A stretch of 64,000 nucleotides of DNA from positions 62,001 through 126,000 of the forward strand of contig NSJJ01000005.1 in NCBI GenBank assembly GCA_002632355.1. Direction: 5' to 3'. Origin of the DNA: Sulfuricella denitrificans. Lineage in GTDB: Bacteria; Pseudomonadota; Gammaproteobacteria; Burkholderiales; Sulfuricellaceae. The translations under genes and the position numbers were made by a program. This document shows positions 55,766 through 64,000 of the stretch, piece after piece (positions within the stretch are counted from its first letter, which is position 1; each line of letters opens with the position of its first letter). The notes under the pieces are model-generated. The model searched no databases. It saw nothing but the letters and a program-made list of their open reading frames with translations, and was not told where the DNA came from.

Positions 55766-56221
55766 TCAGGCGTCGAATGCCGCATGCGGCAGATCGGTTA
55801 TACGATATTTTCCACTTTGCACTGCCACAGCCAGTTTTTCCAGCGTCTGTTCATGCAACATGTGGACGACTTTTTCTTTGATCGGCTTCCAGCGTGAGTG
55901 CATGGGACAAGCGGTTTCATCACTGCAAACCTTCAAACCCAGAACACAATCATCGGTAAAACCCTTGCCCTCGGTCAGCGCCAGCACCTGCATCAAGTCA
56001 GTTTTTTCAACTTCCTCGCGCAAGCAAAATCCGCCAAGACGCCCGCGAAAGGAATAGAGCAAATTACCCTTGCACAGGTTCTGCATGATTTTTGCGAGAT
56101 AGGCGGATGGAACACCTAAATGAGCAGCAATTTCGCGGTTTAAAACAGGCTCGCCACGCGGTTGCGTAGCGATATAAATTAGCGCTTGGATAGCGTACTG
56201 ACTGGTTCTGGAGAGTATCAT
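55766..56221 (-). CDS. Rrf2-family Fe-S regulator
   Basis: The 151-residue protein has the Rrf2 winged helix (MILSRTSQYAIQALIYIA, LGVPSAYLAKIMQNL) and three cysteines at 92, 99 and 105 in DDCVLGLKVCSDETACPMH. Relatives with three such Cys (IscR, NsrR) bind Fe-S clusters and sense cluster status, nitric oxide or redox. The spacing X6/X5 fits neither exactly. ATG 56221 has no ribosome site but lies almost at the predicted transcription start, so it may be leaderless. It is followed by fnr with a 6-base gap. Confidence 0.88.
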   Translation of the reverse strand: MILSRTSQYAIQALIYIATQPRGEPVLNREIAAHLGVPSAYLAKIMQNLCKGNLLYSFRGRLGGFCLREEVEKTDLMQVLALTEGKGFTDDCVLGLKVCSDETACPMHSRWKPIKEKVVHMLHEQTLEKLAVAVQSGKYRITDLPHAAFDA

Positions 56222-56230
56222 GGCCGTATC

Positions 56231-56258
56231 ATTATGACGTAATTCAGAAATTTGTAAA
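56231..56258 (-). promoter_or_regulatory. Sigma-70 promoter for rrf2-fnr
   Basis: On the minus strand TTTACA (56258-56253) and CATAAT (56236-56231) are 16 bases apart, each matching consensus in five of six positions. The start of transcription would be about 56224, three bases before the ATG at 56221. Confidence 0.5.
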
Positions 56259-56291
56259 GGATGGCGCTGTCCTGAATCCACGGAAAACCAT

Positions 56292-56975
56292 CTAAATCAA
56301 CCGGGGCAAAAGCAGGCATTGTGCGACGCGGGACGGGTCTGGCGCAACTTCAAATTCAACCACTCCCAGCAAAGGTGTGCCGAGGCGCTGCCGCAACGCT
56401 TCCAGATTCGCTTCAAAATACGACATTTCCGGATCAATCCGATTCGCCACCCAGCCGGCTAAAGTCAGGCCCTGTGAACGGATGACCTCTGCTGTAAGCA
56501 AGGCGTGGCTCAGACACCCCAGTCGCATCCCGACCACCAGCACTACCGGCAAACCCAGTTCCCGAGCCAGATCGGCCCCATCCTGGCGCAGGTTCAAGGG
56601 TGTTTTGAAACCACCGACCCCTTCGACAACAACCACATCTGCGCAATCAGCCAGCCTCCGAAACGAACTCTGGATGCATTCAAGATCGATGGTGATGCCA
56701 GTTTCTTCCGCGGCAACATGGGGCGCAATCGGAAGCATAAAGGCATAGGGATTGACCCACTCTACAGGAACCTGCACGCTGGAGGCCCGGCACAGCGCAG
56801 TTACGTCACTGCACACCATGCCGTTAGACTGCCTTTCGCAACCGGCAGCAACCGGTTTCATGCCTAGCACAGTCTTTCCAGCCGCGCGCCAGGCATGCAG
56901 CAGTGCACAAGAAATCAGCGTTTTTCCGACATCGGTATCTGTTCCAGTGACGAACACGCCTCTAGGCATGGCCAT
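56292..56975 (-). CDS. bioD: Dethiobiotin synthetase
   Basis: BioD (227 aa) closes the ureido ring of dethiobiotin using ATP and CO2. It has the P-loop GTDTDVGKT near residue 10, GMKPVAAGC, and VVEGVGGF. I use ATG 56975, which overlaps the bioC stop by one base; a GTG at 56978 is possible. It ends the biotin cluster. Confidence 0.95.
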   Translation of the reverse strand: MAMPRGVFVTGTDTDVGKTLISCALLHAWRAAGKTVLGMKPVAAGCERQSNGMVCSDVTALCRASSVQVPVEWVNPYAFMLPIAPHVAAEETGITIDLECIQSSFRRLADCADVVVVEGVGGFKTPLNLRQDGADLARELGLPVVLVVGMRLGCLSHALLTAEVIRSQGLTLAGWVANRIDPEMSYFEANLEALRQRLGTPLLGVVEFEVAPDPSRVAQCLLLPRLI

Positions 56976-57862
56976 CACCGCCCCCTCTGGCCGGGCACTG
57001 GCATCTGGACCACCTGCCGCCCGTCAGGCAACTGATTCGGCGCCCAGGCATGGCCGTAGATTACCTCATAGGTAGCAGGAAGCTTGCCGTCCTGACGCAG
57101 CTTTTCGTATTCGCTTTCCATGCGCTTCCAGGCGCTCTTGCCTGCCAGTCCCTGGCGCCGCCCCTGGGTCGCATTGTGCGCCCCCAGCGCCTTGAGGTCG
57201 CGCATCAGGCCAGAAGCCGAATCATAGGTCAGGGTGAAATACTCCATATCCATGACCGGCTCGGCAAACCCCGCCCGCATCAGTGCATCGCCAATATCGT
57301 GCATATCCTGAAAGCGGCTGACATGGTGGTAGCCATCGACCTTGGCAAATGCCTGGCGCAATTCCCTGAGCGTATCCGGGCCGAAAGTACTGAACATCAG
57401 CAGACCATTGGGTGCCAGCACCCGGCGCATGCCGCTAAAAGCGGCATCCAGATCGTTGCACCACTGCAACGCCAGGCTGGACCACAACAGATCCACACTA
57501 CCCGATTGTAGTGGCAGAGCTTCGAGATCGCCGCAAATATAAGTACTGGAAGCGGATTTTGCAGGCAGCATTTTTTGCCACCATGACGGGCGTTCACCGC
57601 GAGCGATGTGCAGCATACCGAGGGCAAGATCGAGGGAAATCAATCGTGCATCTGCATAATGCCCCTGCAGTAATGGACGGGCATACCCTGTCCCGCAGCC
57701 CGCATCGAGAATGACTGATGGACGATGTTTGATAAATTGCAGGCGCTCTGCCATGCGATCAGCCACCAAGCGCTGCAGCACAGCCACCTGATCATAACTT
57801 TTCGCTGCCCGTTCGAACGAACGTCGTACCTGTTGCTTGTCTATCAAAAACGCGTCAGTCAC
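56975..57862 (-). CDS. bioC: Malonyl-ACP methyltransferase BioC
   Basis: BioC (295 aa) methylates malonyl-ACP to start pimelate synthesis. It has the SAM motif VILDAGCGTGYARPLL, ISLDLALGML, and LWSSLALQWCNDLDAA. I chose the GTG at 57862 (reading VTDAFLIDK, with the initiating GTG as Met), which overlaps the bioH stop in GTGA. A longer frame to 57976 lies inside bioH. Confidence 0.93.
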   Translation of the reverse strand: MTDAFLIDKQQVRRSFERAAKSYDQVAVLQRLVADRMAERLQFIKHRPSVILDAGCGTGYARPLLQGHYADARLISLDLALGMLHIARGERPSWWQKMLPAKSASSTYICGDLEALPLQSGSVDLLWSSLALQWCNDLDAAFSGMRRVLAPNGLLMFSTFGPDTLRELRQAFAKVDGYHHVSRFQDMHDIGDALMRAGFAEPVMDMEYFTLTYDSASGLMRDLKALGAHNATQGRRQGLAGKSAWKRMESEYEKLRQDGKLPATYEVIYGHAWAPNQLPDGRQVVQMPVPGQRGR

Positions 57863-58620
57863 AGAAAAAATTCCCTTGTTACGCGCAAAAAAATATCGGG
57901 GTGCGAGAGGAAAGGCGCATGCGCGCATCCCGGGATCACTTCCAGTCGGGCCCCTTCGCTTTGCCCCCCCATCCACCGGGCCGCCGCCACTGGAGCGAGC
58001 GTATCGAGCTCACCGTGCAAAAGTGCCAGCGACATCCTGAAATCGCCTGTTTCGCTGCGCAAATCCGTTTCCAGAAGCACATTCAGTCCTGCCTTCAGGA
58101 CTTCGGCGCTAGGCCTTCCCCTGGCAAAAAGGGCAACGCGCAAATATTTCATGACCGTGCGCAGCCCCTCGCCATTACGCGCCTGCAAGGACAGAAAGCG
58201 CAGCAGCGTGGCAGCATAATCCCGATCCAGATCGCGTGCGAAAGCCTGAAAAATGGCCGGGTCGATGCCGCTGGCCCAATCATTCCGCTGCGCGAAACAG
58301 GGCGAAGAACCCACCAGCATCAGACGTCGCACCTGTTGCGGCTGATCCAGTGCCCAGCGTTGCGCCACCAGCCCCCCCAGCGACCAGCCGATCACATTGA
58401 CCCCGGAAGGCAGGGCTTCGGACACCCCCTGTGCCAGTGCCTGCAAGTTGTATGGCTGGCATGACGTGCTTGTACCATAACCCGGCAGATCCAGCACATG
58501 CACCCGGAAATAGCGCGCCAGATCAGCGCGCACCCCGTCCCAGATTCCGCCATGCATGCCCCAGCCGTGGATCAGGGCGAGATCCGGGCCGCTGCCGGTG
58601 ATTTCGACGTGCAAGCTCAT
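57859..58620 (-). CDS. bioH: Pimeloyl-ACP methyl ester carboxylesterase BioH
   Basis: BioH (253 aa) is an alpha/beta hydrolase with ALIHGWGMHGGIW, the nucleophile motif GWSLGG, a catalytic Asp near HGELDTLAP and His in GCAHAPFLSHP. It frees pimeloyl-ACP from its methyl ester. ATG 58620 overlaps the bioF stop (ATGA). Confidence 0.94.
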   Translation of the reverse strand: MSLHVEITGSGPDLALIHGWGMHGGIWDGVRADLARYFRVHVLDLPGYGTSTSCQPYNLQALAQGVSEALPSGVNVIGWSLGGLVAQRWALDQPQQVRRLMLVGSSPCFAQRNDWASGIDPAIFQAFARDLDRDYAATLLRFLSLQARNGEGLRTVMKYLRVALFARGRPSAEVLKAGLNVLLETDLRSETGDFRMSLALLHGELDTLAPVAAARWMGGQSEGARLEVIPGCAHAPFLSHPDIFLRVTREFFL

Positions 58621-59786
58621 TGCCGCTCCAACTGGTGCAGCGCATCCAGCAGCAATTCGACATCTTCCCGGCTGTGAACAGCGGAAAGCGAAATACGCAG
58701 CCGTGCCGTTCCTTGTGGCACCGTAGGGGGGCGAATCGCCGGGACCAGTATTCCCTTTTCCCGCAAAGCCTGGCTGACTGCCGAGGCTTCCTTGCTGGAA
58801 CCGATCAGCAGGGGCTGGATCGGCGTTTCCGATGGCATGAGCTGCCAGTGCTTCAGTTTCAGGCCATTGCGCAGTTGCGCGATCAGTTGCTCCAGCCGCT
58901 CGCGCCGCCAATCTTCGGTTTTGATAATGCGCAGGCTTTCCTGCAAGGCGAGCGCCAGCATAGGCGGCGTCGCGGTGGTGTAAATATAGGCGCGAGCATT
59001 CTGCACCAGCCCGTCAATCAGCTCCAGCGTCCCCGCGACGAATGCGCCGGACACGCCCGCCGCTTTGCCCAGCGTGGCCATGTAGATGATGCGTGAAGAG
59101 TGAAAGGTGAAAGATGAAGCGTAATGCTCGAGGATGCCACGGCCGGTTTTGCCTAGCACCCCGAAACCGTGGGCGTCATCGAGCAGCAGCCAGGCGTCGT
59201 ATTTCTCGCACAGGGCGAGCAGCCCTGGCACCGGCGCAAGGTCACCATCCATGCTGAAAACCGCGTCACTCACCACCAGCTTGCGACGCGCATGCGAAGC
59301 CGCAAGCTGATTTTCCAGCGCGGACAGGTCGAGATGTGCGTAGCGCCTGAAGCGGGCGCGGGAAAGTAGCGCCGCGTCGTTCAGGGATGCATGGTTCAGC
59401 TTGTCGGAAAAAATCGCGTCATTGCGTCCGACAAGCGCGGTGATGATGCTCAGATTAGCCATATAACCGGTGGAAAACAGCAACGCAGCAGGCAAGCCGA
59501 CGAACCTTGCCAGGCTCTCCTCCAGTTGATGATGCGCCAGCGAGTGACCAGTCACCAGGTGGGATGCGCCGGCACCTACGCCAAATTTTCTCGCGCCCGC
59601 ACAGGCAGCCTCGATCAGGGCTGGATGATTGGCCAGGCCGAGGTAATCGTTGCTGCAAAAAGACAGGAGATCAGCCCCATCCACCCGCACGCGCGCGCCC
59701 TGCGGCCCTTCCAGCATTCGTCGATGGCGCAGCAGGCCTTGATCGTTGCGTTGTCGCAAATCCTGCGCGAAATGGGGAAAAGACAT
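58617..59786 (-). CDS. bioF: 8-amino-7-oxononanoate synthase BioF
   Basis: BioF (389 aa) joins pimeloyl-ACP and alanine using PLP. Motifs are SFCSNDYLGLANHP, GAGASHLVTGHS, LLLDDAHGFGVLG and a PLP-lysine region MATLGKAAGVSGAFV. I chose ATG 59786; a frame to 59906 would run into the end of bioB. Confidence 0.95.
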   Translation of the reverse strand: MSFPHFAQDLRQRNDQGLLRHRRMLEGPQGARVRVDGADLLSFCSNDYLGLANHPALIEAACAGARKFGVGAGASHLVTGHSLAHHQLEESLARFVGLPAALLFSTGYMANLSIITALVGRNDAIFSDKLNHASLNDAALLSRARFRRYAHLDLSALENQLAASHARRKLVVSDAVFSMDGDLAPVPGLLALCEKYDAWLLLDDAHGFGVLGKTGRGILEHYASSFTFHSSRIIYMATLGKAAGVSGAFVAGTLELIDGLVQNARAYIYTTATPPMLALALQESLRIIKTEDWRRERLEQLIAQLRNGLKLKHWQLMPSETPIQPLLIGSSKEASAVSQALREKGILVPAIRPPTVPQGTARLRISLSAVHSREDVELLLDALHQLERQ

Positions 59787-59796
59787 GAAACAGTGC

Positions 59797-60771
59797 TCAC
59801 GCCGCCATTGCGCGGATTCCCAGCTTGTTGAACAGCGCCTGGTCGGAATCGGTATCCGGGTTGCCGGTGGTAAGCAGTTTTTCGCCGTAGAAAATCGAAT
59901 TGGCACCAGCCAGAAAACACAATGCCTGTACGCTGTCGGCCATCTCGCCTCGGCCGGCGGATAGGCGCACCAGGCTGGTCGGCATGGTAATACGTGCCAC
60001 TGCGACGGTGCGCACGAATTCGAGCGGGTCCAGCTGGCTGCTCTCCGCCATCGGCGTACCCTCGACCTGCACCAGCATATTGATCGGGACCGATTCAGGC
60101 ACCGGGTCCAGATTCGCCAGCTGGGCGATCAGCGCCGCACGCTGGGTACGCGATTCGCCCATGCCAATGATGCCTCCGCTGCAGACCTTGATGCCGGCCT
60201 TGCGAACTCGCCCCAGAGTATCGAGGCGGTCCTGATAGGTGTGAGTGGTAATCACCTGGCCGTAAAACTCCGGCGCGGTGTCCAGATTGTGGTTGTAGTA
60301 ATCGAGCCCGGCATCCCTGAGCTGCGCGGCCTGCTCTTCCTTGAGCATGCCCAGGGTAACGCAGGTTTCAAGCCCCATCGCCTTGACTGCGCGCACCATT
60401 TCCAGAACCGGCAGTAAATCCTTCTGCTTCGGCCCGCGCCAGGCCGCACCCATGCAAAAGCGCGTAGCCCCTGTTTCCTTGGCTTTGGCGGCAGCAGCAA
60501 TCACCTCGTCCAGCTTCATCAAAGGCTCTCGTTCGACGGGTGTTTCATGGTGCGCCGATTGCGAACAGTAGCCGCAATCTTCGGAACAGCCACCGGTCTT
60601 GATGGACAGCAACGTACTCACCTGGACTTCATTGGGATCGAAATGCTCGCGGTGCACCGTCTGCGCCCTGAAAATCAGGTCATTGAAAGGCAACGCGAAC
60701 AGGCTTTCGATTTCCGCCACTGCCCAGGGCGTCGTCCTGATCACGTGTTTTATCTCTGCTACGTTATTCAT
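59797..60771 (-). CDS. bioB: Biotin synthase
   Basis: BioB (324 aa) inserts sulphur into dethiobiotin. The radical-SAM Cys triad is Cys62, 66 and 69 (CSEDCGYC), with further motifs ETCVTLGML and [12 protein letters not shown]. It lies 10 bases before bioF and overlaps the membrane protein gene at 60764 by 8 bases. Confidence 0.97.
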   Translation of the reverse strand: MNNVAEIKHVIRTTPWAVAEIESLFALPFNDLIFRAQTVHREHFDPNEVQVSTLLSIKTGGCSEDCGYCSQSAHHETPVEREPLMKLDEVIAAAAKAKETGATRFCMGAAWRGPKQKDLLPVLEMVRAVKAMGLETCVTLGMLKEEQAAQLRDAGLDYYNHNLDTAPEFYGQVITTHTYQDRLDTLGRVRKAGIKVCSGGIIGMGESRTQRAALIAQLANLDPVPESVPINMLVQVEGTPMAESSQLDPLEFVRTVAVARITMPTSLVRLSAGRGEMADSVQALCFLAGANSIFYGEKLLTTGNPDTDSDQALFNKLGIRAMAA

Positions 60772-61150
60772 GTGTATTCACCTCAATTTCCATATCCTGC
60801 CAGCGCTCCCGCTGCACCCGCAAAAGATCGCGAATACCCCAGGGAATCACCACTGCTGCAAAAATGGCCCAGACTGCCAGCAGGCCATACCAATTATTGA
60901 ACAAACCGTAAATCGGCTGGCCGAACACCACCATGGCGCCGGCCACCCCGTAAAAGCGATAACCGGCAAAACGGTTGTAGTGAACCACGGCGGGATTGGG
61001 GTGATGAGCCACCGATGCGTACACAAAAATCGAAGCGGCAATCCAGATCATCAAAACCGGCGGAATCAGCACAGCCACCATGCTGGCAAGATTGAATATC
61101 CGGGCAGAAAACCGTTGCTGGTCAGCACTGATGATTTTTTTCTGGTTCAT
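60764..61150 (-). CDS. Small membrane protein at head of biotin operon (128 aa)
   Basis: The protein has three hydrophobic spans (about 22-45, 67-85 and 88-108), with a conserved-looking stretch [23 protein letters not shown] do not recognise the family. It overlaps the bioB start by 8 bases, so translation is coupled. A role in biotin or precursor transport is possible but not supported by motifs. Confidence 0.78.
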   Translation of the reverse strand: MNQKKIISADQQRFSARIFNLASMVAVLIPPVLMIWIAASIFVYASVAHHPNPAVVHYNRFAGYRFYGVAGAMVVFGQPIYGLFNNWYGLLAVWAIFAAVVIPWGIRDLLRVQRERWQDMEIEVNTHE

Positions 61151-61229
61151 TACATACTTTACGCAAATGTTAAAATGGCCCGAATAATCAGAGATTACGG
61201 CAGACTTGTCAAATCGTTGGACGTCCGTT

Positions 61230-61922
61230 ATGAACAGCAGCTTAAATATTATGCACGGAATTTTCCCTCATCACTGCCTGCTGTGCGGCGCCATTGATAG
61301 CGAAGAAATGCTCTGCCCGGCCTGTCACGCCGGCTTGCCGTGGCACCTCGATCTTCACTGCCCGCGCTGCGCCCTGCCCACGACACAGGGCGAGATTTGT
61401 GGCCTCTGCCTGAATGCCCCACCCGCTTTTGACCGGACGATTGCGGTCATGCGCTATGAATTTCCTCTGGACTGTCTGATTCAGGAGTTGAAATACCGCC
61501 ACCAGCTTGGTCTTGTCCCCCTACTGGGAAGCATGCTCGCCAAACACATCAAACCACTTTCGTGTTGTCCGGATGTGCTGGTAGCGATGCCGCTGCATCC
61601 CTCTCGCCTGAGGGAGCGCGGCTTCAATCAGGCGGTGGAACTGGCGAAGATCGTGGCAGGGCAGTTAGAGCTGCCACTTCTCGCCCACGGCGCTGAACGT
61701 ATCCGCGCGACACCGCCCCAGGTAGGCCTGCCCTGGAAGGAACGGGCAAAAAGTGTGCGCGGCGCCTTTTCCTGTTCTATTGATCTGCAAGGCAAGCATA
61801 TAGCCATACTGGATGACGTCATGACCACGGGCACCAGCCTGAACGAACTGGCTCTTGCCCTGCGGAAACGGGGTGCTGCGGAGATCAGTGCCTGGGTCGT
61901 GGCAAGGACTTTGCCGGATTAA
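61230..61922 (+). CDS. comF: ComF/GntX-family phosphoribosyltransferase-like protein
   Basis: The product (230 aa) begins with a zinc-ribbon (CLLCGAI, CPAC, CPRCALP, CGLC) and ends in a phosphoribosyltransferase fold with AILDDVMTTGTSLNELA. This layout defines ComF/GntX, linked to DNA uptake in some bacteria. I use ATG 61230; a TTG at 61206 and ATG at 61251 are alternatives. It is divergent from the biotin operon. Confidence 0.9.
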   Translation: MNSSLNIMHGIFPHHCLLCGAIDSEEMLCPACHAGLPWHLDLHCPRCALPTTQGEICGLCLNAPPAFDRTIAVMRYEFPLDCLIQELKYRHQLGLVPLLGSMLAKHIKPLSCCPDVLVAMPLHPSRLRERGFNQAVELAKIVAGQLELPLLAHGAERIRATPPQVGLPWKERAKSVRGAFSCSIDLQGKHIAILDDVMTTGTSLNELALALRKRGAAEISAWVVARTLPD

Positions 61923-61959
61923 CCTTTCAGCCCCTCCGACAAGGAGAGGCAGGGAATGG

Positions 61960-63039
61960 TTATTGCAATTGCTTCAAACGCTGTTCAGCAAAAGCCTGTA
62001 ATTCCGGCGACAGCCCCCCCCCCTGCCGGGCACGGCGGAATATTTCAGCCGCCTTGGCGGACTGGCCGTCCGCCTGCAGCGAAATACCCAGCCCGATCAG
62101 CCATGGACCGGAGGCTGGATTGCTTCGCAGTGCGGCAAGGTAATGATCGATAGCCTCCTTGTGGTGATCGCCGCGCTGCAGCAATGCAGCCAGAAAACCA
62201 TGATATTCCGCATTTTCACCGGCCGGTGCGTTGCGTTGCAGGGTTGACAGCGCGGCTGCCACATCATTTCGCTCAACCTGAATCCGCGCCAGGGTCATGG
62301 CATAGCCGACATTTCCCGGCTGCAGTTCCAGCCCCTGCTGCAATAGTTGCTCGGCACGTCCAAGCAGGCGTGACTCAATCAGCAAGGCGGCCAGCGCCTG
62401 CCGCGCTGCAGCATGACGCGGATCGTATTGCAGGGCTTGCCGCAAGCTCTCTTCAGCTTCACCCAGGCGGCCCTGCTGCAAGCTGGCATATGCCTGCCGG
62501 TAGGCATTTTCTGCACGTTGTTGCGGATTGAGCTGACGTATTTCCTTGTTGATATCCGTTGCAGAAAGGGGGGCTGTCTGTACGGCTTTGATTTTAGTCT
62601 CGGTCACCCCTGCTTGCGGTTTTTCCACGACCGGTGTGGAGCGGGCTTCCTGCTTAGGCGGCATGGTCGCGGCAGGGAGCGGTTTTTTTTCTTCGTGCTC
62701 GGCTGGCGGCGTACTGGGTAAAAAACTCAGGTTGGCCGCCAACTGCAAAACTGATGGTGTATTGTCTTCAACAGGTTCAGGCGCGGGAACCGGAGTACTT
62801 GCAACCGGCTCACTGACCTTTGCTGGCGGCTGAACCTGCTGGCTGGTTTTGTCAACCGGTTTGCTGACTTCCCAGTAAATACCGCCCGCAGCCCCAGCCA
62901 GCAGGAGTAACAACCCCCAACCCCAGGAAACATACGCAGACCGCCTGGTACTGCCCACTGCCCTGACCTGCGCGGCAGTTGTGCCGGTATCGGCCTTGCG
63001 CTGCTCGAGTTCCTGCAACATTTGGTTGATCAGACTCAC
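61960..63039 (-). CDS. mshN: MSHA biogenesis protein MshN (TPR)
   Basis: The 359-residue protein starts MSLINQMLQELEQR, the MshN signature, with a membrane span near 35-57, a Pro-rich linker (about 60-165), and TPR repeats (about 175-355). It follows mshM by 9 bases. This locus ends here, with comF convergent on the other strand. It is distinct from the TPR gene at 9388. Confidence 0.9.
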   Translation of the reverse strand: MSLINQMLQELEQRKADTGTTAAQVRAVGSTRRSAYVSWGWGLLLLLAGAAGGIYWEVSKPVDKTSQQVQPPAKVSEPVASTPVPAPEPVEDNTPSVLQLAANLSFLPSTPPAEHEEKKPLPAATMPPKQEARSTPVVEKPQAGVTETKIKAVQTAPLSATDINKEIRQLNPQQRAENAYRQAYASLQQGRLGEAEESLRQALQYDPRHAAARQALAALLIESRLLGRAEQLLQQGLELQPGNVGYAMTLARIQVERNDVAAALSTLQRNAPAGENAEYHGFLAALLQRGDHHKEAIDHYLAALRSNPASGPWLIGLGISLQADGQSAKAAEIFRRARQGGGLSPELQAFAEQRLKQLQ

Positions 63040-63048
63040 AAATCCCCC

Positions 63049-63906
63049 TTACCTTCGCCCAAGCAGGCCGGACATGAACCCTCGCCACCCAAGGCTGCGT
63101 GCAGCTGGCGTATCCGCTACCGCCGCACGGACATGCTGCGCTTCAACCAATTTCCCGCCCTGACCATAAGTCAGAAGCAATGCCTTGTGGGCAAGAATAT
63201 TGACCAGCCTTGGCACACCGCCACTGGCACGGTATAGCTGGCGGATTGCACCTTGAGTAAACAGTTTATCCCCTATATATCCCGCAATGGCCAGCCGGTG
63301 ATTCACGTAGGATTCCAGCTCGCCCCGGCCCAATTCTCCCAGCCGGTAGTGAAAGCTTATTCGCTGCTTGAGTTGACGTATCGATTCCTGATTCAGCCTC
63401 TCGTCCAGTTCCGGCTGACCGAACAGTACGATCTGCAGTAGTTTTCGTTTCTCGGTTTCGAGGTTGGTGAGCAGACGCAAGGCTTCCAGCGTTTCCAGCG
63501 GCATGGCCTGAACTTCATCCAGACACAGCACCACGCGCTTGCCTTGGCGTGCGTAATTCAATAATCCCAGCGTCAGAGTACGGAGCAGATGATGCTGGTC
63601 CATCGTGGCGTCGATGGCGATATTCAGATCTTCAGCCACTGCCAGTAGCAGGGTGCGGGGCTCAAGATAGGGGTTGGGAATGTAGGCCGTGACAAATCCG
63701 CCTCCCAGGCTGGCCATGAATTTTCGGCATAGCAAGGTTTTACCCGTACCCACCTCGCCGGTGATCTTGATGAAGCCCTCACCCGTGCGGACAGCGACCA
63801 GCAGGGTGTTAAGCGCCTCCTGATAGCGGGTGAAGGCAAAAAAGAAACTGGTATCTGGCGTGATGCCGAATGGCGGTTCGTTGAAACCGAAATGCGCCCG
63901 GTACAT
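63049..63906 (-). CDS. mshM: MSHA biogenesis protein MshM (ExeA-like ATPase)
   Basis: The 285-residue ATPase starts MYRAHFGFNEPPFGITPD, typical of MshM, with Walker A GEVGTGKT (50-57) and Walker B VVLCLDEVQ. It lacks the membrane span and peptidoglycan-binding tail of the relative at 7940. It sits between a partial mshL-like end and mshN, the MSHA order. Confidence 0.92.
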   Translation of the reverse strand: MYRAHFGFNEPPFGITPDTSFFFAFTRYQEALNTLLVAVRTGEGFIKITGEVGTGKTLLCRKFMASLGGGFVTAYIPNPYLEPRTLLLAVAEDLNIAIDATMDQHHLLRTLTLGLLNYARQGKRVVLCLDEVQAMPLETLEALRLLTNLETEKRKLLQIVLFGQPELDERLNQESIRQLKQRISFHYRLGELGRGELESYVNHRLAIAGYIGDKLFTQGAIRQLYRASGGVPRLVNILAHKALLLTYGQGGKLVEAQHVRAAVADTPAARSLGWRGFMSGLLGRR

Positions 63907-63924
63907 GTCAGCCGCTAAACGCCG

Positions 63925-64000
63925 TCACTTCCACGCTCCACTGCTGGCGCTCTCTGCCTGCTCGCTGGCGGAAGGCCGGCCCATGCCCTGGATACGGCGC
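63925..64000 (-). CDS. mshL: C-terminal end of probable MshL secretin (partial)
   Basis: Twenty-four codons run from the right edge to a TGA at 63925, reading RRIQGMGRP then a Ser/Ala/Glu-rich end. The position before mshM fits mshL. A second open frame ends at 63908, but its product looks less natural. The call rests on gene order. Confidence 0.5.
   Translation of the reverse strand, partial: RRIQGMGRPSASEQAESASSGAWK

Noticed and set aside
57863-57976. Longer start for bioC
   Set aside because: It would lie wholly within bioH, and the GTG at 57862 gives a GTGA overlap and a family-like N-terminus.

Overview
The window looks like the chromosome of a GC-rich betaproteobacterium with a respiratory, possibly chemolithotrophic lifestyle, for example a Sulfuricella- or Gallionella-like lineage. 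This is inferred from gene content and order: the bioB-F-H-C-D run, the rpe-gph-trpE order, a cbb3 oxidase cluster with its assembly genes, an Fnr-type regulator, a branched-chain amino acid ABC transporter, and MSHA-like pilus loci. I did not recognise the exact strain. I saw no rRNA, tRNA, CRISPR array or insertion sequence.

Layout. (1) 1-17427, minus strand: a compact 16-gene operon for a type IV filament machine of the MSHA family. It has a secretin, an assembly ATPase with an N-terminal MshEN-like region, a GspF-type membrane protein, an ExeA-like ATPase with a peptidoglycan-binding tail, a TPR protein and PilN/O/P-like inner-membrane parts. It encodes seven prepilins. Three are ordinary-sized paralogues. 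Four share an RLPCPDT motif plus an EF-hand-like Asp loop, and three of these are very large with alanine-rich hydrophobic tails. This is the most unusual part of the window. (2) 17726-21511: a 1261-residue BTAD / cyclase-like / AAA / TPR regulator directly upstream and co-oriented. (3) 21667-28832: housekeeping genes ftsX, ftsE, trpE, gph, a lipoprotein gene, rpe, a NYN-domain protein, a 51-residue protein and lgt. (4) 28981-32978: a Tat-exported NapA-like molybdoenzyme with a multihaem cytochrome c, and a divergent Crp/Fnr regulator with atypical cysteines. (5) 33069-35202: a PAS chemoreceptor and a bacteriohaemerythrin, with a strong Fnr box upstream. (6) 35450-46176, plus strand: ilvD, an orphan GspE/PilB-type ATPase, a small cytochrome c, livJHMGF-type transporter genes, a metzincin-like membrane protein and rpoH.

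(7) 46265-56221, minus strand: rrf2-fnr, then ccoN-O-Q-P-G-H-I-S and a 32-residue membrane peptide gene. A well-placed Fnr box and -10 element precede ccoN. (8) 56292-61150, minus strand: a small membrane protein gene, bioB, bioF, bioH, bioC and bioD. (9) comF on the plus strand, then the end of a second MSHA-type locus (mshL partial, mshM, mshN) running off the right edge.

The genes suggest a microaerobic cell that senses oxygen through Fnr, Rrf2, haemerythrin and PAS proteins, respires oxygen through cbb3 oxidase and possibly an oxyanion through the NapA-like enzyme, and carries at least two separate MSHA-type surface-filament systems. The left system is the best candidate for something not yet described.
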